Below are positions 1-8,446 of a stretch of DNA of 64,000 nt, one piece after another (position 1 is the stretch's first letter; each line of letters opens with the position of its first letter). The position numbers and the translations under genes were made by a program. The notes under the pieces were generated by a model. That model was not told the DNA's origin, made no database searches, and saw only the letters and a list, made by a program, of their open reading frames with translations. The stretch is from JAXMAO01 sp046350375 (GTDB lineage: Bacteria > Planctomycetota > Phycisphaerae > UBA1845 > UTPLA1). Location: positions 155,861 to 219,860 of the forward strand of contig JAXMAO010000007.1 of assembly GCA_046350375.1 (NCBI GenBank), in the 5' to 3' direction.

Positions 1-935
1 TTGCGGGTCGAGGTGATCCGCTCCTGAAGCTCGCCCATTTCGGTGCCGAGCGTCGGCTGGTAGCCCACGGCGCTGGGCATGCGCCCCAGCAAAGCCGACA
101 CCTCGGAGCCGGCCTGGCTGAAGCGGAAAATGTTGTCGATGAAGAGCATCGTGTCGGCGCCCGACTCATCGCGGAAATACTCTGCCATCGTCAGCGCGGA
201 GAGCGCCGCGCGCAACCGCGCGCCGGGCGGCTCGTTCATCTGCCCGAAGACCATGGCGGTGTGCTCGATGACCTTCTTCACCTTGCCCGCCGTGTCCTTG
301 AAGGTGGCGTGCTGCATTTCGAGCCACAGGTCGTTCCCCTCGCGGGTGCGCTCGCCCACGCCGGCGAACACCGAGTAGCCCGAGTGCTCGCGGGCGATGC
401 GGGCAATCATCTCCTGGATGATGACCGTCTTGCCCAGCCCGGCGCCGCCGAACAGCCCGGTCTTGCCGCCGCGAACGAACGGCGCCAGCAGGTCGATCAC
501 CTTGATGCCCGTCACCAGTGGCTCGGTCTTCGGAACCAGGTCCTGCATCTCGGGCGGAGCGCGGTGAATCGGCCGGCTCTGCTTGGCGGCCACGCTTCCA
601 CCGCCGTCGATCGCCTCGCCGACCAGGTTGAAGACGCGCCCGAGCGTCTCCTGCCCCACCGGCACCGAGACCGGCCGGCCGACATCTTCGATCGCCATGC
701 CGCGCATCAGCCCGTCGGTCGAGTCGAGCGCGACGGCGCGAATGCGTCCGCCGCCGAGCTGTGCCGCGACCTCGCACCACAGCGTTTCGTCCTGCTTGCT
801 TTCGCCCACGCCGCGCGGCACCGCGACGCGCAGCGCGTTGTAGAGCTGCGGCAGATGCCCCTCCGGAAATTCGGCGTCGAGCGTGGAGCCGATGACCTGC
901 GTGATCCGCCCGACGTTTTTCTCTGGTCCGCTCAT
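1..935 (-). CDS. atpD: ATP synthase F1 subunit beta, C-terminus cut by window edge
   Basis: This is the catalytic beta subunit of F1-ATPase, which makes ATP at the alpha/beta interfaces on the cytoplasmic face of the membrane. The frame is open from the ATG at 933-935 to base 1, so about 311 N-terminal residues are present and the C-terminal third is missing. The N-terminus reads MSGPEKNVGRITQVIGS. The Walker A motif is GGAGLGKT (commonly GGAGVGKT), followed by a GVGERTREGNDLW block and the LFIDNIFRF Walker B strand, all standard for beta. It lies 39 nt after atpG in the same operon. atpC is probably just outside the window. The identification is secure; only the missing end is unknown. Confidence 0.97.
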   Translation of the reverse strand, partial: MSGPEKNVGRITQVIGSTLDAEFPEGHLPQLYNALRVAVPRGVGESKQDETLWCEVAAQLGGGRIRAVALDSTDGLMRGMAIEDVGRPVSVPVGQETLGRVFNLVGEAIDGGGSVAAKQSRPIHRAPPEMQDLVPKTEPLVTGIKVIDLLAPFVRGGKTGLFGGAGLGKTVIIQEMIARIAREHSGYSVFAGVGERTREGNDLWLEMQHATFKDTAGKVKKVIEHTAMVFGQMNEPPGARLRAALSALTMAEYFRDESGADTMLFIDNIFRFSQAGSEVSALLGRMPSAVGYQPTLGTEMGELQERITSTR

Positions 936-974
936 GAGATTGTCACCTGCCGCTCGCACGGCCAACCTGGATCG

Positions 975-1850
975 TTACTTCAGACTCTCCGCGCCGCCGA
1001 CGATGTCGAGCAGCTCAAGCGTGATCTGCGTCTGCCGGGCGCGGTTGTACGAACGCGTCAGCGTCTTGATCATTTCCTCGGCCGCCTCGGTGGCCGATTT
1101 CATCGCCACCATGCGGGCCACCTGCTCGCTCACGGCCGCGTCGGTGAAGCGCTGGAACAGCCGCACCTTGATCGACTGCGGCAGCAGCCTCGCCAGCAGC
1201 ACGTCCGGCGCGGGGGAGAAATCGTACTGCCGCGTCCGCTGAACGCCGCGGGCGCTTTCGACCGCCGCGCCCGGCTTCGAGAGCGGCAGCAACGGCACCA
1301 CCTCGGCCACCTGCTTGCCGGCCGAGACGAACCGCATGGACGCGATGTGGACCGAGCGCAGCCGCCCGGCGCGGTAGTCGTTCATCAGCGCCCGCGCCAG
1401 CTGCTCGACCCGCTCGAACTTCGGGCGGTCGTCGATGTCGGTGATCCGCTCGCGCATCTCGCGCCCGAGAAACCTGAAATAGCTGATGCCCTTCTTGCCC
1501 ACCACGTGCACGTGGGTCGGCCGATCGGCGACGCGCTCGAGGTGCTCGTTGGCCGCCGCCAGCACCGAGGTGTTGTAGCCGCCGCACAGTCCGCGGTTGG
1601 AGGTGATGACCACCACGGCGTCGGCCGGCGCCTGCGGATTGTCGCGCAGCAGCGGATCGTCGACCGCCGTGGCGGACGCGGACAGCTCTTCCACCATTTC
1701 CGACAGCTTGCGCGTGTAAGGCTTGGTGGCCATGGCCCGGTTGAAGGCCGCGCGGAACCGCGCCGTGGCGATGAGCTGCATGGTCCGCGTGATCTTGCGG
1801 ATGTTCGTCACCGCCTTGCGGCGCTTGTGGATTTGTCGGGCCTTTGCCAT
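975..1850 (-). CDS. atpG: ATP synthase F1 subunit gamma
   Basis: The gamma subunit is the central rotor shaft that couples F0 rotation to the alpha/beta catalytic sites. The protein has 291 residues, the usual family length. The N-terminal helix MAKARQIHKRRKAVTNIRKI and the following TRTMQLIATARF are typical of gamma. The C-terminal helix has the expected TRSYNRARQ segment and ends ELLDIVGGAESLK. The gene sits 21 nt after atpA and 39 nt before atpD, the standard alpha-gamma-beta order. Nothing suggests truncation or fusion. Confidence 0.98.
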   Translation of the reverse strand: MAKARQIHKRRKAVTNIRKITRTMQLIATARFRAAFNRAMATKPYTRKLSEMVEELSASATAVDDPLLRDNPQAPADAVVVITSNRGLCGGYNTSVLAAANEHLERVADRPTHVHVVGKKGISYFRFLGREMRERITDIDDRPKFERVEQLARALMNDYRAGRLRSVHIASMRFVSAGKQVAEVVPLLPLSKPGAAVESARGVQRTRQYDFSPAPDVLLARLLPQSIKVRLFQRFTDAAVSEQVARMVAMKSATEAAEEMIKTLTRSYNRARQTQITLELLDIVGGAESLK

Positions 1851-1871
1851 GCCGGGTCCGCCGCGTGGGGC

Positions 1872-3536
1872 CTATTTCGCCAGTCGCTTCTTGAGCTGCG
1901 CCATCAGATCGGCGACGCGCTTTTCAAGCTCGGCCGTCAGCTCGCGCCGCTCGGTCAGTTCCTTCATGATCTCCGGATGCTCGTCGTGGAAGAACCGCAG
2001 GATCATCGCCTCGGCCTCGCCGACGCGCGCCAGCGGCACCTCGTCGAGGTAGCCGCGCGTGCCGGCGAAGATCGACAGCACCTGGTCGATCACCGGGTAG
2101 GGCTTGTACTGCCCCTGCTTCAGCAGCTCGACCATGCGCGCCCCGCGGTCGAGCTGCCGCTGCGTGGCGGCATCGAGATCGGTGCCGAGCTGGGCGAACG
2201 CCTCGAGCTCGCGGTAGGCCGCCAGGTCGAGCCGCAGCGAGCCGGCCACCTTTTTCATCGCCTTGACCTGGGCCGCCCCGCCGACGCGCGAGACGGAGAT
2301 GCCGACGTTGATTGCCGGGCGCACGCCGGCGAAGAACAGGTCGGGCTCCAGGTAAATCTGCCCGTCGGTAATCGAAATGACGTTGGTCGGAATGTACGCC
2401 GAGACCTCGCCTTCCAGCGTCTCGATGATCGGCAGCGCCGTCAGCGAGCCGCCCGAGTTCCAGATCTTCAGCACCTGGTGCTGATCGGCCGCCGGCAGCC
2501 CCTTGAGATCGTGCTCGGCCTGCTCCTTGCCCGGCACGCCCACGTAAACCTTCCCGTTCACGCCGGCGGACGACTTCGGATCGGCCCCCTTCTTCACGAT
2601 CACGTAGCGCTCGGCCAGTTTGCACGACCGCTCGAGCAGGCGGCTGTGCAAGTAGAACACGTCGCCCGGATAGGCCTCGCGCCCCGGCGGCCGGCGCAGC
2701 AGCAGCGAGAGCTGCCGATAGGCCGCCGCCTGCTTGCTGAGGTCGTCATAGACGCACAGCGTGGCGCGGCCCTGCTCGTACATGAAGTACTCGGCCATCG
2801 CCGCGCCCGAGTAGGGCGCGATGTATTGCAGCGGCGCCGCGTCGGAGCTGCCGGCCGTGACGACGATGGTGTAGTCCATCGCGCCGTTCTGCCGCAGCAC
2901 CTCGACCAGGCCGGCGACGGTCGATTCCTTCTGCCCGATGGCGACATAAACGCAGACAACGCCGGTACCCTTCTGGTTGATGATCGTGTCGAGCGCGATC
3001 GCGGTCTTGCCCGTCTTGCGGTCGCCGATGATCAGCTCGCGCTGCCCGCGGCCGATCGGAATCATCGAGTCGATCGCCTTGATGCCGGTCTGTAGCGGCT
3101 CGGTCACCGGCTGGCGCTCGGCGATGCCCGGCGCCTTGTATTCCAGCGGCCGGCGATGGGGCGAAACGATCGCCCCCTTGCCGTCGAGCGGGCGGCCGAG
3201 CGGATCGACCACGCGCCCGATCATCGCGTCGCCCACCGGCACCGAGAGCAGCTCGCCGGTGCAGCGGACGGTTTCGCCTTCGGAAATGCCCAGGTAGTCG
3301 CCAAGCACGACGGCGCCGACGGAGTTCTCTTCGAGGTTGAAGACCTGGCCGATCGGCCCGGACTCGAACACGATCATCTCGCTGGCGCGGGCCGCGCCCA
3401 GGCCGTAAATGCGGCAGATGCCGTCGCCGACCTCGAGCACGCGGCCGACGTCGGACACTTCGAGCGTGTCGCGGTACTGCGCGATCTCCTGCTTGATGAC
3501 CGACGCGATCTCATCGACCTGGATTCGCATGTTCAC
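1872..3536 (-). CDS. atpA: ATP synthase F1 subunit alpha
   Basis: The alpha subunit of F1 carries non-catalytic nucleotide sites and completes the catalytic interface. The protein has 554 residues, somewhat longer than the roughly 500-515 usual for the family, and the extra length looks concentrated in a charged, coiled-coil-like C-terminal tail (ELTERRELTAELEKRVADL). The N-terminal beta-barrel has GDGICRIYGL, the P-loop is GDRKTGKT, and the signature PAINVGISVSRVGG is intact. M3 is an alternative start two codons in. It lies 58 nt after atpH in the same operon. Confidence 0.98.
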   Translation of the reverse strand: MNMRIQVDEIASVIKQEIAQYRDTLEVSDVGRVLEVGDGICRIYGLGAARASEMIVFESGPIGQVFNLEENSVGAVVLGDYLGISEGETVRCTGELLSVPVGDAMIGRVVDPLGRPLDGKGAIVSPHRRPLEYKAPGIAERQPVTEPLQTGIKAIDSMIPIGRGQRELIIGDRKTGKTAIALDTIINQKGTGVVCVYVAIGQKESTVAGLVEVLRQNGAMDYTIVVTAGSSDAAPLQYIAPYSGAAMAEYFMYEQGRATLCVYDDLSKQAAAYRQLSLLLRRPPGREAYPGDVFYLHSRLLERSCKLAERYVIVKKGADPKSSAGVNGKVYVGVPGKEQAEHDLKGLPAADQHQVLKIWNSGGSLTALPIIETLEGEVSAYIPTNVISITDGQIYLEPDLFFAGVRPAINVGISVSRVGGAAQVKAMKKVAGSLRLDLAAYRELEAFAQLGTDLDAATQRQLDRGARMVELLKQGQYKPYPVIDQVLSIFAGTRGYLDEVPLARVGEAEAMILRFFHDEHPEIMKELTERRELTAELEKRVADLMAQLKKRLAK

Positions 3537-3594
3537 TCACCCTGTCTGTTCAACTTATCCCGCCGGCGACCGCGGCCGCCGACGCGCCCGGGGC

Positions 3595-4194
3595 TCAGTT
3601 CTCCTGCACGAAGCGCCGCCCGCTGTGCAGATAGCGGTCGACATCGCCGACCAGGTTGGCGCGCATCCGCACCAGCCGCCGAGCCAGCGTCAGGTCCAGC
3701 ACCCGGTCGCCATACTGCACGCGCAGACCGCCCAGCAGCGCGGCGTCCACCCGCTCCACCAGCAGCGGGACGCGCCCGATGATGCGCTGCAGCGCCGCCA
3801 CCAGCTGGCTGCGCTCGGCGTCGGTCAGCGCCACGGCCGAGGTCACAAACACGCGCTGCTGGCCGCGCTGCTTTTCGAGCAGGCCGTGATAGGCATCGCG
3901 GATCGCCGGCAGAATGGCCGACCGCGCCCGATCGTTCAGCACCAGCATCAGGTTCAGCACGTGCGCGTGCACCCTGCCGGCCAAGAGCTTGCGGATCGAC
4001 GCCCGCCGCGCCGCCTTGTCGATGCCGGGCGCCGACAGAAACCGCGCAAAGCCCGGCACGCCGCGGACCATCTGGGCCACACCGTCCAGCTCGCCGGCCA
4101 GCGCGTCCTCGATGGCCGCCGGCTTGGCCAGCGCCAGCAGCGATTCGGCGTAGACGCCGGCCGCTTCCTGGATGGTTTCAAAATCGCCCGCCAT
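3595..4194 (-). CDS. atpH: ATP synthase F1 subunit delta
   Basis: The delta subunit (OSCP homologue) joins the top of F1 to the peripheral b stalk. It has 199 residues, slightly above the family norm of about 180. The N-terminal helical domain begins around YAESLLALAKPAAIEDAL and the C-terminal domain has the family pattern GGLRVQYGDRVLDLTLARRL, where the G-x-x-x-x-x-G-x-x-x-x-D motif is recognisable. It follows atpF by 46 nt and precedes atpA by 58 nt. The Shine-Dalgarno site is weak (GGGA about 9 nt before the ATG), so coupling to atpF is possible. Delta is poorly conserved, so position carries part of this call. Confidence 0.95.
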   Translation of the reverse strand: MAGDFETIQEAAGVYAESLLALAKPAAIEDALAGELDGVAQMVRGVPGFARFLSAPGIDKAARRASIRKLLAGRVHAHVLNLMLVLNDRARSAILPAIRDAYHGLLEKQRGQQRVFVTSAVALTDAERSQLVAALQRIIGRVPLLVERVDAALLGGLRVQYGDRVLDLTLARRLVRMRANLVGDVDRYLHSGRRFVQEN

Positions 4195-4240
4195 GCGGTG
4201 GTTTCCCGTGCGCAGGCGGTGGCGGCGCCACCGTTGCCCG

Positions 4241-4897
4241 CTAGTTCCGCGTCGATCCGAGTTCCGCCAGTGCGTCGTTCAGCAGGCCGCGCTGGTCGTC
4301 GACCGACAGCTGCTTCTTCACCAGTTTCCCGGCCATCAGGGCCGCCAGCTCGACCGACTGCTGGTAGAGCTGCTTGACGGCGTCGTCGCGCGCGATCGAC
4401 AGCTCGCGCTTGGCGCGCTCGAGCATCGCGGCAGACTCGGCCCGTGCCTCGTCGTTGATCCGCTTGCGCACCGCCTCGGCGTCGCGCTTGCCCTCTTCGA
4501 CGATCGCCGACGCGTCGGCCCGGGCCTGGTCCAGCTTGCGCGTGTATTCGGCCAGCAGCCGCTGGGAATCTTCGCGCTCCTTCTTGGCCGTCGACAGCGA
4601 GTCGAGAATGAACTGCTCTCGCCGCTGCAATGCCGCGCGGATCGGCCCCCACGCGGTCGCCCGCAGGATGACCAGCAGCACGGCGAAGATCGCCAGCGTC
4701 CAGAAGACATTGCCGATATCGCCGGACAAGATGCTGGGGCCGCCGGCCCCTTCGCCGTGCACGGCGTGTTCGGCAGTCGGCGCGGCGCCGTGTGCGGCCG
4801 ACTCCGCGGCGAGGGTCCGCCTGGCCGGCGCGACGGCGAAACTCAGCGCCGCCAGACCCAGCAGGGCGATCGAGAATCTCTGACGCGTCCGTTTCAC
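4241..4897 (-). CDS. atpF: ATP synthase F0 subunit b with signal peptide
   Basis: Subunit b is the peripheral stalk that holds F1 still against the rotor. The frame is open to an ATG at 4999, but the first stretch is arginine-rich and non-typical. A GTG at 4895-4897 (GTG AAA CGG) has AGGAG 8 nt upstream and is the better start, giving 218 residues. The N-terminus then looks like a Sec signal peptide (VKRTRQRFSIALLGLAAL, possible cleavage after RRTLA), before the true membrane helix GNVFWTLAIFAVLLVILRA and a long charged helix (REQFILDSLSTAKKEREDSQ). A cleavable leader on b is unusual outside planctomycete-like and related groups. It lies 94 nt after atpE. Confidence 0.93.
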   Translation of the reverse strand: MKRTRQRFSIALLGLAALSFAVAPARRTLAAESAAHGAAPTAEHAVHGEGAGGPSILSGDIGNVFWTLAIFAVLLVILRATAWGPIRAALQRREQFILDSLSTAKKEREDSQRLLAEYTRKLDQARADASAIVEEGKRDAEAVRKRINDEARAESAAMLERAKRELSIARDDAVKQLYQQSVELAALMAGKLVKKQLSVDDQRGLLNDALAELGSTRN

Positions 4898-4991
4898 GCA
4901 CGCCACTCCTGTCCCGCGCAGGCGGGATGCCGCCGATGGCGCCCGCGCGTCGCGTTCGACGCCCGACCGCCACCCGGCCGTTCCCGTCACA

Positions 4992-5333
4992 CTACGCAAT
5001 GGCCGCCAGAAAGCAGCCCAGCACGCCGAACAGCGTCGCCCCCTCCACCATGGCCGCGGTAATCAGCATGGCCGTGTTGACCGTGCCGGCCACTTCGGGC
5101 TGCCGCGCCATCGCCTCGACGGCTGCCGAGCCGATCCGGCCAATCGCCGCGCCGCCGCCCATCAGAACCAGCCCGGCGCCGATCGCGCCGCCCAGGTTCT
5201 TGGCGCCCTTGTCATCCAGGAACCGGCTGCCGGTCGAGCCGCCCTTTTCCTCGGCGAAACTCGGGCTGGTCCACATCAGGACGCAGCCCGCGACCACCAG
5301 TGCCAATGCCACCCATGCCCGTGTCTTGCTCAT
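4992..5333 (-). CDS. atpE: ATP synthase F0 subunit c with N-terminal extension
   Basis: Subunit c forms the rotating ring that carries the coupling ion. At 113 residues it is longer than the usual 75-90 because of a signal-peptide-like leader (MSKTRAWVALALVVAGCVLM, possible cleavage after PSFA). The mature hairpin has the polar loop with RQPE and a second helix with MVEGATLFG, where the Glu is the ion-binding carboxylate. Aligned by eye to the Ilyobacter sodium-type c subunit, the Gln that helps bind Na+ is replaced by Ile and the Ser after the Glu is Gly, so proton coupling is likely (inference). A strong AAGGAAGAG lies upstream of the ATG, in keeping with the high expression c needs. Confidence 0.96.
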   Translation of the reverse strand: MSKTRAWVALALVVAGCVLMWTSPSFAEEKGGSTGSRFLDDKGAKNLGGAIGAGLVLMGGGAAIGRIGSAAVEAMARQPEVAGTVNTAMLITAAMVEGATLFGVLGCFLAAIA

Positions 5334-5475
5334 GTGCGCTCTTCCTTCTCAATTCCGTTTCGCGCCCGGTGAAGACGGGCGCTCGTCCGTTTCCGCCATC
5401 GCCTCTCGGCCTCATGACCCGTGACTTCACTTCCGGGCATGGCGGGAATCAATGTCGTTTTCCACGCGGCCGGCG

Positions 5476-6405
5476 CTAGTGATGAGCGCCATGGGACGCG
5501 CCGTGCTCCTCGTGCTCGTGATGTTCGCCATGGTGGTCGTGGTGAATGTTGACCGCCTGGCCAACGAACATGCAGGTCAGGAACGTGAAGATGAATGCCT
5601 GCAAGAACGCGACGAACAGCTCCAGCAGGTTGATCGCCACGCTGCCGAAGAGCACCAGGACCGCGATCAGCCAGCCGCCCGCCGCGCCGAGCGCGCCGGT
5701 CGCCATGGCAATGAAGCTCAGCAGCACCGCCAGCAGCACGTGCCCGGCGACCATGTTGGCGAACAATCGCATCGTCAGCGCGAAGGTCTTGGCGACCAGG
5801 CCGACGATCTCGAGAAACGCGATCAGCAGCGAGATCGGAAACGGGCCCTGGAAGAAGTGCTTGACGAACGACATCCCCTGCAGGCGCAGCCCGTTGATGA
5901 CTACCATCAGCAGGGTGCAGGCCGCCAGCGTGCCGGTCACGAACACGTTGCCGGTCGCCGTTCCGCCCACGCCGTGTCCGTGTGTCAGGTGCGAGTCGCG
6001 CAGCCCCAGATAGCGCGACACCGGCTCGAGCGGCACCAGCCCGAGCAGGTTGGAGAACAGGATGAAGAAGAACAGCGTCCAGACGTATGGCAGAAAGCGA
6101 TCGGTGTATTCGCCCAGCGCCGGCCGCGCCACCTGCGTTCGCAAATAGTCGCAGATGCTTTCGATCAGGTTGCACAGCCCGCGCGGCGTCAGCCGGCGAA
6201 GCTCGTCGCCCGACCGCGGATAGCGCGCGGCCACAGTCAGCACCACAATTGCCAGCAAGCCCGCCAGCATCTGCATGACGATCTGGTCCGACAGCCAGGT
6301 AAACGTCTGCGGCAGGAAGCCCGGCAGGCGGATGGGCTGCTGCACGAACGGGTGCTGCACCACGTGTTCCAGCGGACTGCCCGATGCCAGCAGGAGCATG
6401 CCCAA
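5476..6405 (-). CDS. atpB: ATP synthase F0 subunit a
   Basis: Subunit a provides the two ion half-channels beside the c ring. It has 309 residues, with about five to six hydrophobic segments. The essential arginine lies in LTMRLFANMVAGH, and the C-terminal helix has AINLLELFVAFLQAFIFTF, the family's conserved end. The last 25 or so residues form a histidine- and glutamate-rich tail (NIHHDHHGEHHEHEEHGASH) that could bind metal, though no function is known for it. The gene follows the AtpI-like gene by 9 nt and precedes atpE by 142 nt. Confidence 0.97.
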   Translation of the reverse strand: MGMLLLASGSPLEHVVQHPFVQQPIRLPGFLPQTFTWLSDQIVMQMLAGLLAIVVLTVAARYPRSGDELRRLTPRGLCNLIESICDYLRTQVARPALGEYTDRFLPYVWTLFFFILFSNLLGLVPLEPVSRYLGLRDSHLTHGHGVGGTATGNVFVTGTLAACTLLMVVINGLRLQGMSFVKHFFQGPFPISLLIAFLEIVGLVAKTFALTMRLFANMVAGHVLLAVLLSFIAMATGALGAAGGWLIAVLVLFGSVAINLLELFVAFLQAFIFTFLTCMFVGQAVNIHHDHHGEHHEHEEHGASHGAHH

Positions 6406-6414
6406 CCCTCGACC

Positions 6415-6819
6415 CTAGCGCGTTCGCAGAATGCGCACAAATCCGATCGTCTCGACCGCCAACAGTGCCAGGTAACTCACGCCCGTCCACACCGCAAGCG
6501 GACGGCGTGGCACGATATCCGTGAGAACCAGCGTGGCAAAAACTGCCAGTGTCAGCACCATCCGCACGCCCATCGCCCCGAAGGCGGCGAGCTGCCGCGC
6601 CCGCGGATCGGCCGACCGGACGCTCACCAACACACCCGCCGCCGCCAGGGACGCCGCAAACGACGTTCCCACGCCAGCCCACAAACCGAACAGCCCGCCC
6701 GCACCGGCGACGCGCACCGTCGGCAGCCAGCCGGCCGCAAGCAGCACCGCCGCGGCGACGCCGCCGGACAGCGCCAGCCACGCGAACTCGCGCGTTGCGC
6801 TAGGGGTCCGACCGGTCAT
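6415..6819 (-). CDS. AtpI-like small membrane protein of the ATP synthase operon
   Basis: This is a small membrane protein with four predicted transmembrane stretches (around LALSGGVAAAVLLAAGWL, GGLFGLWAGVGTSFAASLAA, MVLTLAVFATLVLTDIV and TGVSYLALLAVETIGFV). Size, topology and position between atpZ and atpB match AtpI-type proteins, which assist c-ring assembly or ion supply. The start is uncertain. The ATG at 6817-6819 gives 134 residues and lacks a good ribosome site; a GTG at 6838-6840 has GAGG about 12 nt upstream. Either start overlaps the end of atpZ. The sequence is not diagnostic on its own, so the call rests on operon position. Confidence 0.75.
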   Translation of the reverse strand: MTGRTPSATREFAWLALSGGVAAAVLLAAGWLPTVRVAGAGGLFGLWAGVGTSFAASLAAAGVLVSVRSADPRARQLAAFGAMGVRMVLTLAVFATLVLTDIVPRRPLAVWTGVSYLALLAVETIGFVRILRTR

Positions 6820-7102
6820 GGGTGCCGTCACCGTGCTCACTCTGTCGTAGTTCCTCGGCTTCGCGCTGCAACGCCAGCGCCTGGCGAATGAAGTTGTACA
6901 TTCCGCCGACCAGCCCAAGTCCGCTGCAAATCAGCGTTCCCTTCAGCCCGGTCGAATAGTGCCGGTCGATCCACACGCCGAGCAGCGTCAACCCGATCAG
7001 CGCGCCGGCGAATTCCGTGCCCATCCCGGCGTAGGCGCGCCAGTTTGGCGGTTCCCGCAGCGGCGGTGTCGAACCCTCGTCACCCACCGTACTTCGTGCC
7101 AA
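6800..7102 (-). CDS. atpZ: AtpZ/AtpI family protein
   Basis: This 100-residue protein has two transmembrane helices (FAGALIGLTLLGVWID and GTLICSGLGLVGGMYNFIRQ) and a charged C-terminus. The pattern GTEFAGALIGLTLLGVWID with a later GLGLVGGMYNFIR is the Pfam ATPase_gene1 type, found at the head of many atp operons and linked to Mg2+/Ca2+ supply or rotor assembly. It is the first gene of the operon here. The longest start is TTG (7100-7102), which falls inside the loop of an 8-bp inverted repeat. A GTG at 7085-7087 is an alternative start. Confidence 0.85.
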   Translation of the reverse strand: MARSTVGDEGSTPPLREPPNWRAYAGMGTEFAGALIGLTLLGVWIDRHYSTGLKGTLICSGLGLVGGMYNFIRQALALQREAEELRQSEHGDGTHDRSDP

Positions 7103-7114
7103 AAATCACGAAGT
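7091..7114. promoter_or_regulatory. Perfect 8-bp inverted repeat at the head of the atp operon
   Basis: ACTTCGTG and CACGAAGT form perfect 8-bp arms around the 8-nt spacer CCAAAAAT. The repeat sits exactly where the atp transcript or the atpZ start should be. It could be a protein-binding dyad or an RNA hairpin over the atpZ start. No family match is known to me. Confidence 0.45.
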
Positions 7115-7434
7115 CGACCGCAAAAAAACGGCCGATCTTCGACCGCCGCGACTCGGGGCTCCGCACCGCGCCACTCGCCGGATCGGCGAGAATAGCGAAC
7201 CGGCGTTCCGATCGTCAAGAGTCTCTAACCCGTTGTCCCCGTGGACCCTCCCGCTCGGCGGGCGCCTGCGACACCGCGCTTGTTTGAACGCTTGCGTTCG
7301 TCGGATTATCCTGCAACTTGGCCGAGTGTTTGACCCGCGCGATCGAGCCGCCCCGCCGGGTGTTTGACCCGCTCACGCGCCGCATGCCGCCGCTGCGGAC
7401 CGGGCGCACGACCTCCGCCGTCCGGAGCCTGCCT
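7103..7434. other. Divergent gap between atp operon and asd
   Basis: This 332-bp gap must hold the promoters of both the atp operon (minus) and asd (plus). It contains a 7-bp hairpin with a 3-nt loop (CTCGCCG/CGGCGAG, 7174-7190) and a 13-bp direct repeat GTGTTTGACCCGC at 7326-7338 and 7360-7372, 34 bp apart, each including a TTGACC that resembles a -35 box. No convincing -10 box follows either copy. A weak GATTAT at 7304-7309 is another -10 candidate. An open frame continues from 7318 into asd, but its residues look non-coding. Confidence 0.4.
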
Positions 7435-8442
7435 TTGAACGTCGCCATCGTCGGTGCCACCGGAGCGGTCGGAAATGAACTCCTCCGCGTCCTCGACCAG
7501 CGCCGATTCCCCGTCTCGGAACTGCGCCTGCTGGCGTCGGCGAAGTCAACCGATCGCACGCTCACTTTCCGCGGCCGGGCGATCCCGGTGCAGCCGCTGG
7601 CCGCCGAAGCCTTCCGCAACATTCAGATCGCCTTCTTCTCGGCCGGCAAGAGCGTCAGTCGCGAGTTCGTGCCGCGCGCCGTTCAGGCCGGCGCGACCGT
7701 GGTCGACAACAGCTCGGCCTTCCGCATGGACGCCGGCGTTCCGCTGTGCGTGCCCGAAGTCAACGGCCATCTGCTGGCCGGCGGGCCGAGGGTGGTCGCG
7801 GTGCCCAATTGCACGGCGATCATCCTGTGCATGGCGATCTGGCCGATTCATCGCGTTTCGCCGGTCGAGCGGATCGTCGTCTCAACCTACCAGGCCGTGA
7901 GCGGCGCCGGGGCCCGCGCGCTCGACGAGCTGCATGAGCAGCTCCGCGCGGTCGCGCGCGGCGAGCCGCCCGTGGCGCGCGTGCTGCCGCACCCCATCGC
8001 GATGAACGTGTTTTCGCACAACACGCCCGTCGGCCCGACCGGCTTCAACGAGGAAGAGACCAAGGTCATCGACGAGACGCGCCGCATCCTCGATGTCGCA
8101 AACCTGCCGATCTGTCCGACCTGCATCCGCGTCCCCGTGCCGCGGGCCCACGCCGAGTCGATCACCCTCACGCTGGCGCAGCCGCTCGAGCCCGATCGCG
8201 CCCGCGCCCTGCTGGCGGCGGCCCCCGGCGTGCGCGTGGTGGACGACGCGGCGGCCAATCACTTTCCCATGCCCGTCGAGGCCAGCGACCAGGACGACGT
8301 GCTCGTCGGGCGCATTCGATCCGACCCGAGCCAGCCTTCCGGCCGCGGGCTGTGCCTGTTCGCCTGCGGCGACCAGCTCCGCAAAGGCGCGGCGAGCAAC
8401 GCCGTGCAGATTGCCGAGCGACTGGTGGGATCCGTACAATAG
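7435..8442 (+). CDS. asd: Aspartate-semialdehyde dehydrogenase
   Basis: The enzyme reduces beta-aspartyl phosphate to aspartate semialdehyde with NADPH, the branch point to lysine/diaminopimelate, threonine and methionine. The start is set at a TTG (7435-7437) with GGAG 7 nt upstream, giving 335 residues, the normal length, and placing the NADP motif at residues 7-13 (GATGAVG). The frame is open further upstream to 7318 but that part is not family-like. The catalytic Cys is C126 in VPNCTAI and the base is H239 in RVPVPRAHAE. The gene is followed within 4 nt by the unknown gene at 8447. All key residues are present. Confidence 0.96.
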   Translation: MNVAIVGATGAVGNELLRVLDQRRFPVSELRLLASAKSTDRTLTFRGRAIPVQPLAAEAFRNIQIAFFSAGKSVSREFVPRAVQAGATVVDNSSAFRMDAGVPLCVPEVNGHLLAGGPRVVAVPNCTAIILCMAIWPIHRVSPVERIVVSTYQAVSGAGARALDELHEQLRAVARGEPPVARVLPHPIAMNVFSHNTPVGPTGFNEEETKVIDETRRILDVANLPICPTCIRVPVPRAHAESITLTLAQPLEPDRARALLAAAPGVRVVDDAAANHFPMPVEASDQDDVLVGRIRSDPSQPSGRGLCLFACGDQLRKGAASNAVQIAERLVGSVQ

Positions 8443-8446
8443 CCGT

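Noticed and set aside
261..3095. 944-codon open frame on the plus strand
   Set aside because: It is antisense to atpD, atpG and atpA, whose motifs are unmistakable; its Arg/His/Leu-rich translation is a high-GC shadow.
4992..5333. Sodium-coupled c subunit
   Set aside because: The Gln and Ser positions used for Na+ binding in Ilyobacter align to Ile and Gly here, so proton coupling is favoured, although this was judged by eye only.
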